The position numbers were made by a program, and so were the translations under genes. From Tangfeifania diversioriginum (GTDB lineage: Bacteria; Bacteroidota; Bacteroidia; Bacteroidales; Prolixibacteraceae), in the NCBI GenBank assembly GCA_945873105.1, contig CAMCBW010000016.1, forward strand, positions 42,555 to 106,554: a stretch of 64,000 nucleotides of DNA, read 5' to 3'. Of the stretch, positions 1 to 9,037 are shown in pieces (the stretch's first letter is position 1; every line of letters begins with the position of its first letter). The notes under the pieces are model-generated. The model made no database searches. It was given only the letters and a program-made list of their open reading frames with translations, and was not told where the DNA came from.

Positions 1-174
1 CTCCTTGAACATCTGATCCAGTGCCGCTTGCATCTTCTCCCAGATGGCATATCCATAGGGTTTGATCACCATACATCCCCGAACGGCAGAGTTTTCAGCC
101 AGATCAGCCTTGCTAACCAGATCATTGTACCACTGTGAATAATTTTCCTCTTTTGTTGTAAGTTCTTTAGCCAT
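1..174 (-). CDS. proS: Prolyl-tRNA synthetase, N-terminal fragment
   Basis: The minus strand reads [20 protein letters not shown], then a region with [18 protein letters not shown]. This is the characteristic start of the archaeal/eukaryote-type (class II, type 3) prolyl-tRNA synthetase found in Bacteroidota, which charges tRNA-Pro with proline in the cytoplasm. Only the first 58 codons lie in the window; the rest runs off the left edge. The ATG is at 172-174, about 50 bases downstream of a TATTTTTG -7 element. A tRNA-Pro gene occurs elsewhere in the window but is not linked to it. The identification rests on recall of the family N-terminus and is fairly secure. Confidence 0.88.
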   Translation of the reverse strand, partial: MAKELTTKEENYSQWYNDLVSKADLAENSAVRGCMVIKPYGYAIWEKMQAALDQMFKE

Positions 175-224
175 TTTACTATTTTGGTATGATATTTGCT
201 TGTATTCAGGTATATTTCCAATTG

Positions 225-232
225 CAAAAATA
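225..232 (-). promoter_or_regulatory. Bacteroidota -7 element for proS
   Basis: The minus strand reads TATTTTTG, matching the TAnnTTTG -7 element of the Bacteroidota housekeeping sigma factor. It lies about 50 bases upstream of the proS start codon. No clear -33 TTTG is visible at the usual spacing. Confidence 0.45.
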
Positions 233-274
233 AGGAAATTGAAGGACTTTTTTAAATAGAAGGAGGAACAAAAG

Positions 275-1801
275 ATGAAAACTACCGTGAATCTCTTATT
301 AGCCGTTGCACTGATGGCTACAGCCTGCACAACAGGCTCAAAGATCACCTCCAGTGAATATTCGGATGATCTCTATTTCATGCCCGGAGATGCGCAGCCA
401 ATGGCACAAAAACCCGTCAAACAGGCCAAACCAGTTCAGCAGAAAAGTACTGTTTTGATGGAGGTTCAGGAAAATGAACAGGGCAAAATTGTAAACAATT
501 ATGTGGTCCCCAAAGGTAGCCGGTCCGACAAGAACGCCTATTACTTTGATGAGCAACCAGCCTATTCAGATACAATCTCTGAATACAAGGATGACAAGGA
601 ACAGGTAACCATCAACAACTACTACGAAGGTGACGAGATGGACTATACTACCCGTATCAGAACCTTCTATGATCCCTTTTTCTATGACCCATTCTGGGAT
701 CCCTACTGGAATTTCGGTTTCGGATCCAACTGGGGCTGGGGGGGTTACTACCCATCTTACGGACTTGGCTGGGGAGGTTATTATCCCTCTTACGGATTTG
801 GCTGGGGCGGTTATTATCCATATTATGGATTTGGATACGGATATGGATATGGATACGGATGGGGTGGATACAATCCATGGTATCCTCCATATTACGGCGG
901 CGGCTATTACCCGAACTATGGCGGATCCTATTACGCCGGGGATGTTTATGTAGGCAAACAGAACCATACAGGCAAACGTGGTGAATCCAATGCAGTAAGA
1001 TATGGTGCCAACAGCAACAAAAGCGGAAGTTTCAACAATGCGAACGGGCAGGTTCTGGGTAGAAATCCAGGCACTTCCAGTGGCAGGTTGCAGAATATTG
1101 GAACGGTTCAAAATGGGGCCGTATCAGGCAACAGGACGGAAACCGGAGCGGGAGCCACCGGTACCAGACTCTCTTCAAACAGGGGCGTAAATACACCACA
1201 ACAGGCAGTTGAAAAAACCGCTGTTCAAGGAAGTAAAAATCTCAGGGGAGAGACCATCTCCAACCTGCGCCGTTCAAATTCTGTCAACAACCAGGGAACC
1301 ACCAATCCGAACCAATCACGCAGTACAGCCAGGCCTGCCACCGGAGGGAATGAGTATACACCAACCTACAACAAGCCAAGGATGAATACCCAACCTTCCT
1401 ACAACAGCGGCACGACCAGGCAATACAGTTCACCCCAGTCGGGCAGCAGTACCACGCAGACAGGTCGTTACACCCGTCCACAGACTTCTGGCAGCGCAGT
1501 TCCCAGTTCCTCCAGGACTCAACAATCAAGCAGCTACCAACGAGGTTCAGTAAGCAGCTCCCAATCCCGGTCATCTGGCAGTGAGGGCAGCAGCACCAGA
1601 AGTTCATCTCCATCCTATTCAGGATCAAACTCCTCTTCCAGGAGCTATTCGGCTCCCTCCTACAACAACAGCTCAAGCGGCAGTTTCAGCGGAGGAAGTA
1701 GCAGTGGAACCAGAGGTGCAAGCTCAGGCGGAGGTTTTAGCGGAGGTGGCAGCAGCGGCAGCAGTGGCAGCAGCAGCGGAAGCTCTGGCAGAACACGTTA
1801 A
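275..1801 (+). CDS. Gly/Tyr/Trp- and Ser-rich low-complexity lipoprotein
   Basis: A 508-residue protein of unknown function. It begins with a lipoprotein signal ([20 protein letters not shown], Cys at about 18), so it is expected to be lipidated and exported to the envelope. Residues about 135-220 are built of Gly, Tyr, Trp and Pro, with repeats of the form [10 protein letters not shown] and a GYGYGYGYG run. Residues about 370-508 are mostly Ser, Gly, Thr and Arg, ending in [16 protein letters not shown]. No enzyme motif is seen. The start has an unusually good Shine-Dalgarno sequence (AGGAGG) for this phylum. Such compositions occur in surface adhesive or matrix proteins, but that is inference. 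Several long antisense ORFs here are composition artefacts. Confidence 0.8.
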   Translation: MKTTVNLLLAVALMATACTTGSKITSSEYSDDLYFMPGDAQPMAQKPVKQAKPVQQKSTVLMEVQENEQGKIVNNYVVPKGSRSDKNAYYFDEQPAYSDTISEYKDDKEQVTINNYYEGDEMDYTTRIRTFYDPFFYDPFWDPYWNFGFGSNWGWGGYYPSYGLGWGGYYPSYGFGWGGYYPYYGFGYGYGYGYGWGGYNPWYPPYYGGGYYPNYGGSYYAGDVYVGKQNHTGKRGESNAVRYGANSNKSGSFNNANGQVLGRNPGTSSGRLQNIGTVQNGAVSGNRTETGAGATGTRLSSNRGVNTPQQAVEKTAVQGSKNLRGETISNLRRSNSVNNQGTTNPNQSRSTARPATGGNEYTPTYNKPRMNTQPSYNSGTTRQYSSPQSGSSTTQTGRYTRPQTSGSAVPSSSRTQQSSSYQRGSVSSSQSRSSGSEGSSTRSSSPSYSGSNSSSRSYSAPSYNNSSSGSFSGGSSSGTRGASSGGGFSGGGSSGSSGSSSGSSGRTR

Positions 1802-1978
1802 TGGGATAATAATTTACAAAAGAGAGTGGGCCATCAAAGTCTTTTCTGCCTCAAACAACAAACTTTACCCAAGTAATGCTATCATAAGAAAATACGGGGG
1901 AAGTACAAATGATGCAGACAAGGATTGGCTTCTCCCTACTTAAATTCCAGCTAGCAATTAAAAATAAAATACACACAC

Positions 1979-3520
1979 ATGAAACCATATTTATTCATCT
2001 TTGCGATGATCCTTTTAGGATCTTCAGTTTCAGCTCAATATGTCGACAATGCCCTCTTGTTTTCACAACAAAATTATGGATCCACTGCCCGGTTAAAAGC
2101 CATGGGAAACGCTTTTGGAGCCCTGGGTGGTGATTTTGGGGCGCTGAGTATTAACCCGGCTGGTGTTGCCATTTATCAACGGACCGAATTGTCGACCACC
2201 ATGGGTCTTTTAAACCTCAATTCTACAGAATCCACCTACCAGGGAAGCAGCTTCAAGGAAGAAAATAACAATTTCAATTTCAAAAATTTCGGCTACGTCT
2301 CAGCCCTTCCTGCTTCAGGCAAGACTTCTGGACTGGTCTCCCTTAATTTTGGGTTAGGTTACAACCGGTTGGCCAATTTCAACCAAAACACGGCTGTAGG
2401 TTCCAACAGCTCCCCCTATTCCCGCATGGATGCCTTTGCACAGAACACCAATGGCATCAACTACAACAATCTGGTAACCACCGATGGTTATGATCCCTAC
2501 AACAGTGTTCCCTGGGAAAGTAAACTTGCCTGGGAGACCTACCTGATAGACGTTAGTAATCCCACCGGCCCAGGGAACCAGTACACAACTTTTCTGCTCG
2601 AGAACGAAACAGTACAACAACTGCAAACTTCCAGCCAGGAAGGATTCATCAACGAATATGTCGCCACTTTGGGTGCCAACTTTAACCACCGGCTCTACCT
2701 GGGGATGACCCTTGGGATGCAGGATCTCTTTTTCGACGAGGCCAAACTCTACAGCGAAAATGGAGATAATAGCTTGGGTTCCAATGCCGGAAGCTGGGGT
2801 AATTACAATTACACCAATTACTCCAGGTCTAACGGATTCGGCTATAATTTCAAATTCGGAGCTATTTTCCGTCCTGTTCCGGTACTGAGGCTGGGTGTTG
2901 CCATCCACACGCCTACCTATTTCAAATTCAATGAATCCTACAGTTCCAGCATGAGTTCAGATCTAAGCGGTATCAGTGACGATGCCGACGGCAAACACAG
3001 CGAAAGTTCCCCGGTAGGTACCTATAAATATAATTTTCACACGCCAATGCATGTGATTGGAAGTATAGCTTACCAGGTGGCAAAAAAAGCATTGATCTCC
3101 GTGGATTATGAATTCGTGGATTACGGTGCAATGAAATACAGCAATGGATTGGGTGGAGGTACCTTTAATACGGAAAACGGTGAGATAGAAACCATTTACA
3201 AGGCTGCGCATACTTTGCGGGTTGGAGCTGAATACAAACCAGTGAGTGCAGTGAGCCTGCGAGGTGGGGTCGAGTTCATCGGTAATCCCTACCAATCCTC
3301 CGCCTATGGCCTTTCCCAGCCGAATGCAGACTACAAATACCGCACCTACAATGGCGGAATCGGTTACCGCCATGGAAACTTCTCCCTCGATGTAACCTTT
3401 AGCCTCGGCGACAGGACCAACTTCCTCTACATGTACCAGGTGGAAGGTGTCAATGTGGATCCGGTTAAGTATCAATCAATGAACCACGAATTGCTTCTGA
3501 CCCTGGCCATAAGGATGTAG
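1979..3520 (+). CDS. OmpP1/FadL/TodX family outer-membrane transporter
   Basis: A 513-residue beta-barrel protein with a Sec signal (MKPYLFIFAMILLGSSVSAQ). It is followed by the family's N-terminal hatch region with RLKAMGNAFGALGGDFGALS and INPAG, the NPA-type motif of FadL homologues. FadL-type porins let hydrophobic compounds such as fatty acids or aromatics cross the outer membrane. The C-terminus alternates hydrophobic residues and ends in the aromatic/hydrophobic pattern of a barrel strand. It is transcribed convergently with cysN, and a 30-bp perfect hairpin separates the two. The substrate cannot be told from sequence; in Bacteroidota such proteins are often annotated as hemin receptor or OmpP1. 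Confidence 0.88.
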   Translation: MKPYLFIFAMILLGSSVSAQYVDNALLFSQQNYGSTARLKAMGNAFGALGGDFGALSINPAGVAIYQRTELSTTMGLLNLNSTESTYQGSSFKEENNNFNFKNFGYVSALPASGKTSGLVSLNFGLGYNRLANFNQNTAVGSNSSPYSRMDAFAQNTNGINYNNLVTTDGYDPYNSVPWESKLAWETYLIDVSNPTGPGNQYTTFLLENETVQQLQTSSQEGFINEYVATLGANFNHRLYLGMTLGMQDLFFDEAKLYSENGDNSLGSNAGSWGNYNYTNYSRSNGFGYNFKFGAIFRPVPVLRLGVAIHTPTYFKFNESYSSSMSSDLSGISDDADGKHSESSPVGTYKYNFHTPMHVIGSIAYQVAKKALISVDYEFVDYGAMKYSNGLGGGTFNTENGEIETIYKAAHTLRVGAEYKPVSAVSLRGGVEFIGNPYQSSAYGLSQPNADYKYRTYNGGIGYRHGNFSLDVTFSLGDRTNFLYMYQVEGVNVDPVKYQSMNHELLLTLAIRM

Positions 3521-3526
3521 CAGGGA

Positions 3527-3592
3527 AATAAGTTGAAATAAATAGAAATAGGTGGAAATATCTCCACCTATTTCTATTTATTTCAACTTATT
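3527..3592. terminator. 30-bp perfect hairpin between convergent genes
   Basis: Arms at 3527-3556 and 3563-3592 are exact reverse complements with a 6-base loop (AATATC). Each arm is itself an imperfect tandem of a GAAATA-containing word. It lies between the ends of the OmpP1/FadL gene and cysN, so a two-way terminator is the simplest role. It also resembles the other word-repeat intergenic elements of this window. Confidence 0.7.
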
Positions 3593-3612
3593 AACGGCTA
3601 TTTCACGCTCTC

Positions 3613-4908
3613 TCAAAGGATCATCCCCGCCCCTACTACATTGTTGGTGGCCTCATCGATCAATATCAAACTGCCGGTTTCCCGGTTTCTCCGGTAGGGA
3701 TCAAAAAATATGGGCCGGGTAGTCTTGACAGAAATTTTGGCGATCTCATTCAACCCTATGGAAGTATCTTCGTGGAGCTCCTCCAGCGTATTGATGTTCA
3801 CCTTGTAGGCAACTTCGGTCACCACGCATTTCATTTCGTTGGAGGTATGCTTGAGCAGGTATTTGCCACGAAGCTGAAGTGGCTTGCTGTTGAGCCAGCA
3901 CACCATCAAATCGATCTCCTGGCTCTGTACCGGTTGATTGACCGCATCCACGATCATCGAACCCCTGCTGATATCTATTTCATGGGCCAGGCGCAGTGTC
4001 ACCGATTGAGGGGCAAAAGCCAACTGCAGATTTTCCTCGCCAAAGTCAATCCCTTCAATAGTTGTTTTTTGACCACCAGGCAAGGCTACCACCGCTTGTC
4101 CAACCCGGAAGATACCTCCGGCGACCCTGCCTGCATATCCCCGGTAATCATGAAACTGATCAGACTGGGGACGAATCACATACTGCACAGGGAAACGCGG
4201 ATCGGTAAAATTGTGGTCACCTCCAACCGGCAACGTCTCCATCAGGCCGATAAAAGTAGGCCCGGTGTACCAGTCCATATTCAGGGAACGGTCCACCACA
4301 TTGTCTCCCAGCTTTGCGCTGATGGGCAAAAAATGAACATCATTGTTTCCCAGTTTCCGGGCAACTTCCGTAAAATCAGTTTTAATCGCTTCAAAAACCT
4401 CTTCTGCAAAGTCGACAAGGTCCATCTTGTTGACACAAACTACCACATGTGGAATCTGGAGCAATGCTGCGATGTAGGCATGACGCCGTGTCTGTTCAAT
4501 CACCCCGTTGCGTGCATCAATCAAAATGACGGCAGCATTGGCGGTAGATGCACCTGTCACCATGTTGCGGGTATACTGAATGTGCCCCGGCGTGTCAGCA
4601 ATGATAAATTTCCTTTTGGGGGTGGCAAAGTACCGGTAGGCCACATCAATGGTGATCCCTTGCTCCCGCTCGGCACGCAATCCATCGGTCAGCAAAGCCA
4701 GGTTAACCTCTTCTCCACCCCTGCTGATACTGGCCCTTTCAATCGCCTCCATCTGATCCTCGAAAATGGCTTTGCTATCGTACAACAATCTCCCAATCAA
4801 AGTACTTTTCCCGTCGTCAACACTTCCGGCAGTTGTGAACCTTAACAGCTCCATATCCAAATATCCGATCTCTTTCCCGGTCAAAACTGCTGCTTTATCG
4901 TCTATCAT
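3613..4908 (-). CDS. cysN: Sulfate adenylyltransferase subunit 1 (GTPase)
   Basis: The 431-residue regulatory GTPase of ATP sulfurylase, which with CysD makes adenosine 5'-phosphosulfate from sulfate and ATP in the cytoplasm. Translation-factor GTPase motifs are visible: P-loop GSVDDGKST, switch II DTPGH and base-recognition NKMD, followed by EF-Tu-like beta-barrel domains. The length is that of a CysN without a fused CysC kinase domain. An alternative start at Met19 (MELLRFTTAG) would give the usual family N-terminus. It lies about 115 bases downstream of cysD in the same direction, separated by a word-repeat element. Confidence 0.95.
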   Translation of the reverse strand: MIDDKAAVLTGKEIGYLDMELLRFTTAGSVDDGKSTLIGRLLYDSKAIFEDQMEAIERASISRGGEEVNLALLTDGLRAEREQGITIDVAYRYFATPKRKFIIADTPGHIQYTRNMVTGASTANAAVILIDARNGVIEQTRRHAYIAALLQIPHVVVCVNKMDLVDFAEEVFEAIKTDFTEVARKLGNNDVHFLPISAKLGDNVVDRSLNMDWYTGPTFIGLMETLPVGGDHNFTDPRFPVQYVIRPQSDQFHDYRGYAGRVAGGIFRVGQAVVALPGGQKTTIEGIDFGEENLQLAFAPQSVTLRLAHEIDISRGSMIVDAVNQPVQSQEIDLMVCWLNSKPLQLRGKYLLKHTSNEMKCVVTEVAYKVNINTLEELHEDTSIGLNEIAKISVKTTRPIFFDPYRRNRETGSLILIDEATNNVVGAGMIL

Positions 4909-4938
4909 GCTAACTATATATCATTTCAATTATTAATA

Positions 4939-5024
4939 AAAAGCTATTAGCTGTTAGCTTTTAGCTTTTAGAAAAACCAATTTATCCTGGAAGCTAACTA
5001 CTAACAGCTAACTGCTAATAGCTT
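4939..5024. repeat. Inverted word repeat (TTAGCTn type) between cysD and cysN
   Basis: The left arm is a run of TTAGC/GCTATTAGC words (about 4939-4971). The right arm (about 4990-5024) is the inverse, with GCTAACTACTAACAGC and GCTAATAGC. The arms can pair imperfectly. It fills most of the gap between cysD and cysN. Confidence 0.65.
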
Positions 5025-5928
5025 AAAAATATCCCTCTTTTTTCCTGTCTTCCATGGCTGCTTCCGAACGCTTGTCATCGGCCCGGCCACCGCGTTCAGT
5101 GACACGACTGGAAGCAACCTCCTGAATAATCTCTTCGAGCGTATTGGCCTCCGAAAGTGCTACACCTGTACAGGTTATATCTCCGATCGTCCTGCAGCGG
5201 ATCCGCTTTACTTCTGCTTTCTCCCCGGGTTTCAGCTGCATAAATGGAGCCGTTGCCAGCCAAACACCATCCCTGCAGAAAACTTCCCTTTCGTGGGTGA
5301 AATAGAGGCTGGGCATTGGGATACTCTCCATCAGAATGTATTGCCATACATCCATTTCCGTCCAGTTACTGATGGGAAAAACCCTGAAATGCTCCCCAAT
5401 GTGTTTCTTCCCATTGAACAGGTTCCAAAGCTCCGGGCGCTGGTTCTTGGGGTCCCACTGACCGAATTCATCGCGGTGGGAGAAAAAGCGCTCCTTGGCG
5501 CGGGCCTTCTCCTCATCCCTGCGTCCGCCTCCCATGGCACAATCAAATTTCATCTCCTCGATGGCATCCAGCAAGGTTACTGTCTGCAGCACATTTCGGC
5601 TGGCATTTACACCTTTCTCTTCAACGGCCCTCCCCTTGTCAATCGATGCCTGCACATACTTGACAATCATCTTTGTACCGGTCTTTTCTGCCAGGTCATC
5701 CCGGTAGGTAATGGTCTCTTCAAAGTTGTGACCCGTATCAATGTGCATCAGTGGGAACGGAACTTTGGCAGGGTAAAAGGCCTTTCTTGCCAAAAAAAAC
5801 ATAACGATAGAATCCTTTCCGCCCGAAAAAAGCATCACGGGATTCTCAAATTGTGCAGCTACTTCACGAATCACGAAGATCGATTCTGCCTCCAGCTCCC
5901 GAAGATGGTTAATGGTATGTAATTCCAT
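5023..5928 (-). CDS. cysD: Sulfate adenylyltransferase subunit 2
   Basis: The catalytic subunit of ATP sulfurylase, a PP-loop (PAPS-reductase fold) protein of about 301 residues. The PP-loop SGGKDSIVM is near the N-terminus. MGGGRRDEEKARAKER and the C-terminal GRADDKRSEAAMEDRKKEGYF region are typical of CysD. The ATG at 5926-5928 (MELHTINHLRELEAES) matches the family start; the open frame continues upstream for 24 codons without support. It lies upstream of cysN, so the pair can be co-transcribed. The next pathway step, an APS reductase, is encoded at 19.4 kb. Confidence 0.95.
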   Translation of the reverse strand: MELHTINHLRELEAESIFVIREVAAQFENPVMLFSGGKDSIVMFFLARKAFYPAKVPFPLMHIDTGHNFEETITYRDDLAEKTGTKMIVKYVQASIDKGRAVEEKGVNASRNVLQTVTLLDAIEEMKFDCAMGGGRRDEEKARAKERFFSHRDEFGQWDPKNQRPELWNLFNGKKHIGEHFRVFPISNWTEMDVWQYILMESIPMPSLYFTHEREVFCRDGVWLATAPFMQLKPGEKAEVKRIRCRTIGDITCTGVALSEANTLEEIIQEVASSRVTERGGRADDKRSEAAMEDRKKEGYF

Positions 5929-6160
5929 AAAAACTAAATCATAGGTAAGATCATCAGCTCCGGAACATCCGGCTTTTAGACGAGCCACAAAAATAAACAA
6001 TAAGATGAGAAATCCCTACTGAATGTCAATCTCTGTCCGGTGAAATAAAATGACTTTCAACGCAGGTACTACACGTTCCTGATCCTCGAATGATCAACAC
6101 CATGATGTTCAACAGGCAAAAGGGCTAATTGAAGTACAGCCAATGGATAAAAAAATGCGA

Positions 6161-6808
6161 CTATGCCATCTTGACTATGATCGTGTAGAAGATGCCGGAT
6201 ATGTCATCGCATTTGTCGATGGCCTTTTCCAGGCTTGTAGCAATATCTCTCTTTTTAATCAAATCAACGACATAGGTTTCCTGCTCAAAAAGAGTGGCCA
6301 TGTATTGCTGGTAAAGGTCGTCTACCTGACTCTCCATCTCTCCGATGCGTTGGCACGAATCAATGTACTTCTGAAAATCACTGATGGTATGAACATTGTG
6401 CAGGATGTGTTGAATTTCCCTGTTGGCTGAGAGAATTAACCCTGCCATCTGGACAAACTCTTCCGGGAAAAGTGGGAGTTTATACCTTTGAACACGTTTG
6501 GAAGCAGAATAGAGGTGGTCCACAATCCGGTCCATGGCATAGACAAGGGAATGTATATCTCCCCGCTCAAAGGGAGTGATAAAAGAGTGGTTCAGTTCTG
6601 CATTTATTCTCCTGGTAATGCCGACTCCAGTCAGCTTTGCCTCGTTGATTTGAAAGATCAACTGTTGCCTCTTGTCAAGATCTACCTCTTCAAACAATGC
6701 GACAAGCAATTCGGAGGTGTAAACAAGATTGTCAACTGCAACAATAAACAATGGAAAAAACTTGTGGTCTTTGGGTACAAGAAAACTAAAAATTCGATCG
6801 AGCTTCAT
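6161..6808 (-). CDS. DUF47/PhoU-like phosphate transport regulator
   Basis: A 215-residue, mainly alpha-helical protein of the DUF47 (TIGR00153) family, which is related to PhoU. In other bacteria these proteins usually accompany PiT-type low-affinity phosphate transporters and adjust phosphate uptake. Recognisable segments are FSFLVPKDHKFFPLF at the start, ITRRINAELNHSFITPFER and the helical AMDRIVDHLYSASKRV. No PiT transporter adjoins it here. Its own promoter has three 11-bp TGTAAC-like repeats, so control by the nearby PhoB-like regulator is inferred. Confidence 0.82.
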   Translation of the reverse strand: MKLDRIFSFLVPKDHKFFPLFIVAVDNLVYTSELLVALFEEVDLDKRQQLIFQINEAKLTGVGITRRINAELNHSFITPFERGDIHSLVYAMDRIVDHLYSASKRVQRYKLPLFPEEFVQMAGLILSANREIQHILHNVHTISDFQKYIDSCQRIGEMESQVDDLYQQYMATLFEQETYVVDLIKKRDIATSLEKAIDKCDDISGIFYTIIVKMA

Positions 6809-6864
6809 CCGTTGGTTTAGTTAATGATCGCAAATCTTTCAGCAGAGTTGGAAAAAATGATGGG

Positions 6865-6911
6865 TAAAGTTCCCATTTAGATGTTTCACATTGGTTACAT
6901 TCCGATTACAT
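6865..6911 (-). promoter_or_regulatory. Pho-box-like operator and promoter of the DUF47 gene
   Basis: On the minus strand, three 11-bp units begin at 6911 (ATGTAATCGGA), 6900 (ATGTAACCAAT) and 6889 (GTGAAACATCT). Exactly 21 bases from the start of the last unit comes TTTA (6868-6865), the likely -7 box. The same geometry appears at three other promoters in the window. The layout is that of an E. coli Pho box (7-bp direct repeats every 11 bp). Confidence 0.7.
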
Positions 6912-7026
6912 TTCGTCAAGAAAACCAAATAGTAAGCTTGACCCCAAATAGCTCCGGGTACAATCCTGAAGGAGAATTCCTTCCGCAGTTTCATCGAAAC
7001 AGACTCCTGTAATTAATGGCTTGCAA

Positions 7027-8079
7027 TTAAATCTTGGCCATCCGGTTGGTCAACTGGTAACTCAATTCCCAACTGTTGCTGCGAATAACACTTTGCACCT
7101 TCATTTCAAGGATTTTCCGGACAATTACCCGGGTTAAATCAGGATAATTGACTTCAACCCTTGGGCCGCAATCCAGCCATTCTCCAATTTTGGCCAAATA
7201 TTTTGTCTTTAAATCCTTGATAACCGGAATACCCATCTCCTTTAGCGCTTCAGCATTGCACTGCTGCTCGTACTGTCCGTGCATGGGTATTACCATCAAT
7301 TTTTTCTTCAGAAAAAGTGCCTCAGCCGGTGTTTCGAACCCAGCCCCGCACAATACCCCCCTGGAACGGGCCATATCCTCCACAAAGCTGTTGTTTTCAA
7401 TGGGTTTTATCTGGATATTCCCGGTTTGGTAGGACTTCCTGGCATGTTTGGAGAAAATATGCCAATGGGTATTTTCAAAGCGCGACAAGTAGGCGATCAG
7501 GCGCTGGTCATCAAATGCCGGCAAATAGACGGTGTAGTAGTTCAGATCCTCCACAACGGAATCTCTGACCTGCTTTCTGATCACGGGGGTGAAGATAAAC
7601 TCGTCATAGGGCTTAAAATGAAACCCAAAGTTAAGGGTAGATGGTGCATAGTTTTCAAGAATCCACTTGCCCAGCAGATCCTTTTGGTCAGGGATGGGAA
7701 CTCTGCTGCTCTTCAGTGACCCCTGGTGACTCAAACTGATGCACTGTACATTTTTGCGTTTGCAGGCCCAGGCCGAAACCGGTTCAAAATCATTGATCAC
7801 CAAGTCATACTCCTCCACGGGCACCTGGCTGATCTCCCGGAAGAGCCAGAAGAAATTTGCCCGGGTGATGGTCTTCCAAAGGTCAACTCCCCCTGACTTT
7901 CCAAAAACAAAACTCAAACCCTTGAAACGATATTTGATGGGATAGCCAAGACTAACATCACATTGGGTGCCGCTTACCAGGATATCGCATTGACAAAATT
8001 CCTGCAGGTGGGGAATAATATCCCGGGCCCTGCTGATATGCCCGTTCCCTGTTCCTTGAATCGCATATAGTATCTTCAT
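7027..8079 (-). CDS. Glycosyltransferase (GT-B fold, MJ1255-like), partner of PlcP-like protein
   Basis: A protein of about 350 residues starting MKILYAIQGTGNGHISRARD, the glycine-rich N-terminus of MurG/UGT-type GT-B glycosyltransferases (Pfam Glyco_trans_1_3 type, as in MJ1255). The C-terminal donor-site region has GVLCGAGFETPAEAL and PMHGQYEQQCNA, the usual nucleotide-sugar loop. The ATG at 8077-8079 is preferred; a longer frame would overlap the upstream gene. It starts 25 bases after the PlcP-like gene, so they form an operon behind a Pho-box-like promoter. In phosphate-starved bacteria a PlcP/glycosyltransferase pair swaps phospholipids for glycolipids. That role here is inference. Confidence 0.75.
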   Translation of the reverse strand: MKILYAIQGTGNGHISRARDIIPHLQEFCQCDILVSGTQCDVSLGYPIKYRFKGLSFVFGKSGGVDLWKTITRANFFWLFREISQVPVEEYDLVINDFEPVSAWACKRKNVQCISLSHQGSLKSSRVPIPDQKDLLGKWILENYAPSTLNFGFHFKPYDEFIFTPVIRKQVRDSVVEDLNYYTVYLPAFDDQRLIAYLSRFENTHWHIFSKHARKSYQTGNIQIKPIENNSFVEDMARSRGVLCGAGFETPAEALFLKKKLMVIPMHGQYEQQCNAEALKEMGIPVIKDLKTKYLAKIGEWLDCGPRVEVNYPDLTRVIVRKILEMKVQSVIRSNSWELSYQLTNRMAKI

Positions 8080-8104
8080 TTTAAGACGTTTTAGAGTGAT
8101 CAGT

Positions 8105-8956
8105 TCAACGTTGAAATTCGACCAGCATGTTGTTAAACAACTCTTTTGTTTCCGCATCTACGATTTTTTCAAAATCAAGGTCAACGTTATCCTGTTGTTC
8201 AACAAAATCGGTCCTGTAATTGAATATCCGCCATTTCCCATTGTTGTATTCAAGGGAGGTAAGGTTCTCGATCCAGTCACCAGAATTGAGGTAGTTGACA
8301 GATTGCTCTCCAAGGCTGATCCTTCTGATTTCTGGTTTGTGAATATGTCCGCAGATTACCGTATCGGCTCCTTTCCGAATGGCAGCTGCAGAGACAGTAT
8401 CCTCAAATGCATTGATGTATTTGACAGCCCCTTTCACCGACTCCTTGATTCGCTTGGAGAAGGAGACCGGCTTAACCTTGATGTCCAGTTCGCGAAGGAG
8501 CCAATTCACAAAGGTGTTGAGCGAAACCAGGGTATCATAACCGATGGCACCTACCTTTGAAAGCCATTTCGAATGTTGCATCACCACATCAAAAACATCC
8601 CCATGGAAAATCCAAACCGACTTTCCTCCCAGTTCGAGTCTCAAGTCATTGATGATTTTCAATTTTCCGATTTTCATGCCAGAAAATCTCCGGAACATCT
8701 CGTCGTGATTTCCGGTAATGTAATAGACGGAACATCTTTGGGAGGCCAATCCAAGCAGGTGCTTTACCACCCTTAGGTGTGATTTGGGGAAATAGCGTTT
8801 CTTGAATTGCCAGATATCGATGATATCCCCATTCAAAATCAGCATTTTGGGTTTGATGCTTTTCAGGTATTTGAGCAGCTCAACGGCATGACTTCCGGAG
8901 GTACCCAGGTGTACATCCGACAAAACTACCAATTCAACATTTCTTCTGCTGTCCAT
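8105..8956 (-). CDS. Metallophosphoesterase, PlcP/LpxH-like
   Basis: A 283-residue calcineurin-type phosphoesterase. Metal-binding motifs are in order: DVHLG (about 14), GDIIDIW (about 43), GNHDE (about 81), HGDVFD (about 115) and CGHIHKPEIR (about 215). Databases often call this family UDP-2,3-diacylglucosamine pyrophosphatase. The segments HGDVFDVVMQHSKWLSKVG, YINAFEDTV and GDWIE resemble, from memory, the phosphate-starvation phospholipase C PlcP of rhizobia and marine bacteria, which splits phosphatidylethanolamine to diacylglycerol. A glycosyltransferase follows at once, and three Pho-box-like repeats precede it, both favouring PlcP. LpxH remains the alternative. Confidence 0.72.
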   Translation of the reverse strand: MDSRRNVELVVLSDVHLGTSGSHAVELLKYLKSIKPKMLILNGDIIDIWQFKKRYFPKSHLRVVKHLLGLASQRCSVYYITGNHDEMFRRFSGMKIGKLKIINDLRLELGGKSVWIFHGDVFDVVMQHSKWLSKVGAIGYDTLVSLNTFVNWLLRELDIKVKPVSFSKRIKESVKGAVKYINAFEDTVSAAAIRKGADTVICGHIHKPEIRRISLGEQSVNYLNSGDWIENLTSLEYNNGKWRIFNYRTDFVEQQDNVDLDFEKIVDAETKELFNNMLVEFQR

Positions 8957-8990
8957 AAGTTACGTTTTAATGCACGCAGCTAAGCAACAG

Positions 8991-9037
8991 CAATTTAATT
9001 TCGTTACAGTTACAAAAGGATGAAACAATAATTACAG
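8991..9037 (-). promoter_or_regulatory. Pho-box-like operator and promoter of the plcP-like operon
   Basis: Minus-strand 11-bp units start at 9037 (CTGTAATTATT), 9026 (GTTTCATCCTT, weak) and 9015 (TTGTAACTGTA). ATTG, a one-mismatch -7 TTTG, begins at 8994, 21 bases after the last unit starts. This is the weakest of the four sites, but its spacing equals the others. Confidence 0.6.

Noticed and set aside
566..1676. Several long open frames on both strands inside the low-complexity lipoprotein gene
   Set aside because: They follow from the repetitive Gly/Tyr/Ser codon pattern; only the plus frame with a signal peptide and Shine-Dalgarno is credible.
3772..4845. A 357-codon open frame antisense to cysN
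   Set aside because: It is the mirror of a well-supported gene with clear GTPase motifs; its product has no recognisable domain.
5293..5922. A 209-codon open frame antisense to cysD
   Set aside because: It is a shadow of cysD, with no domain or start signal.
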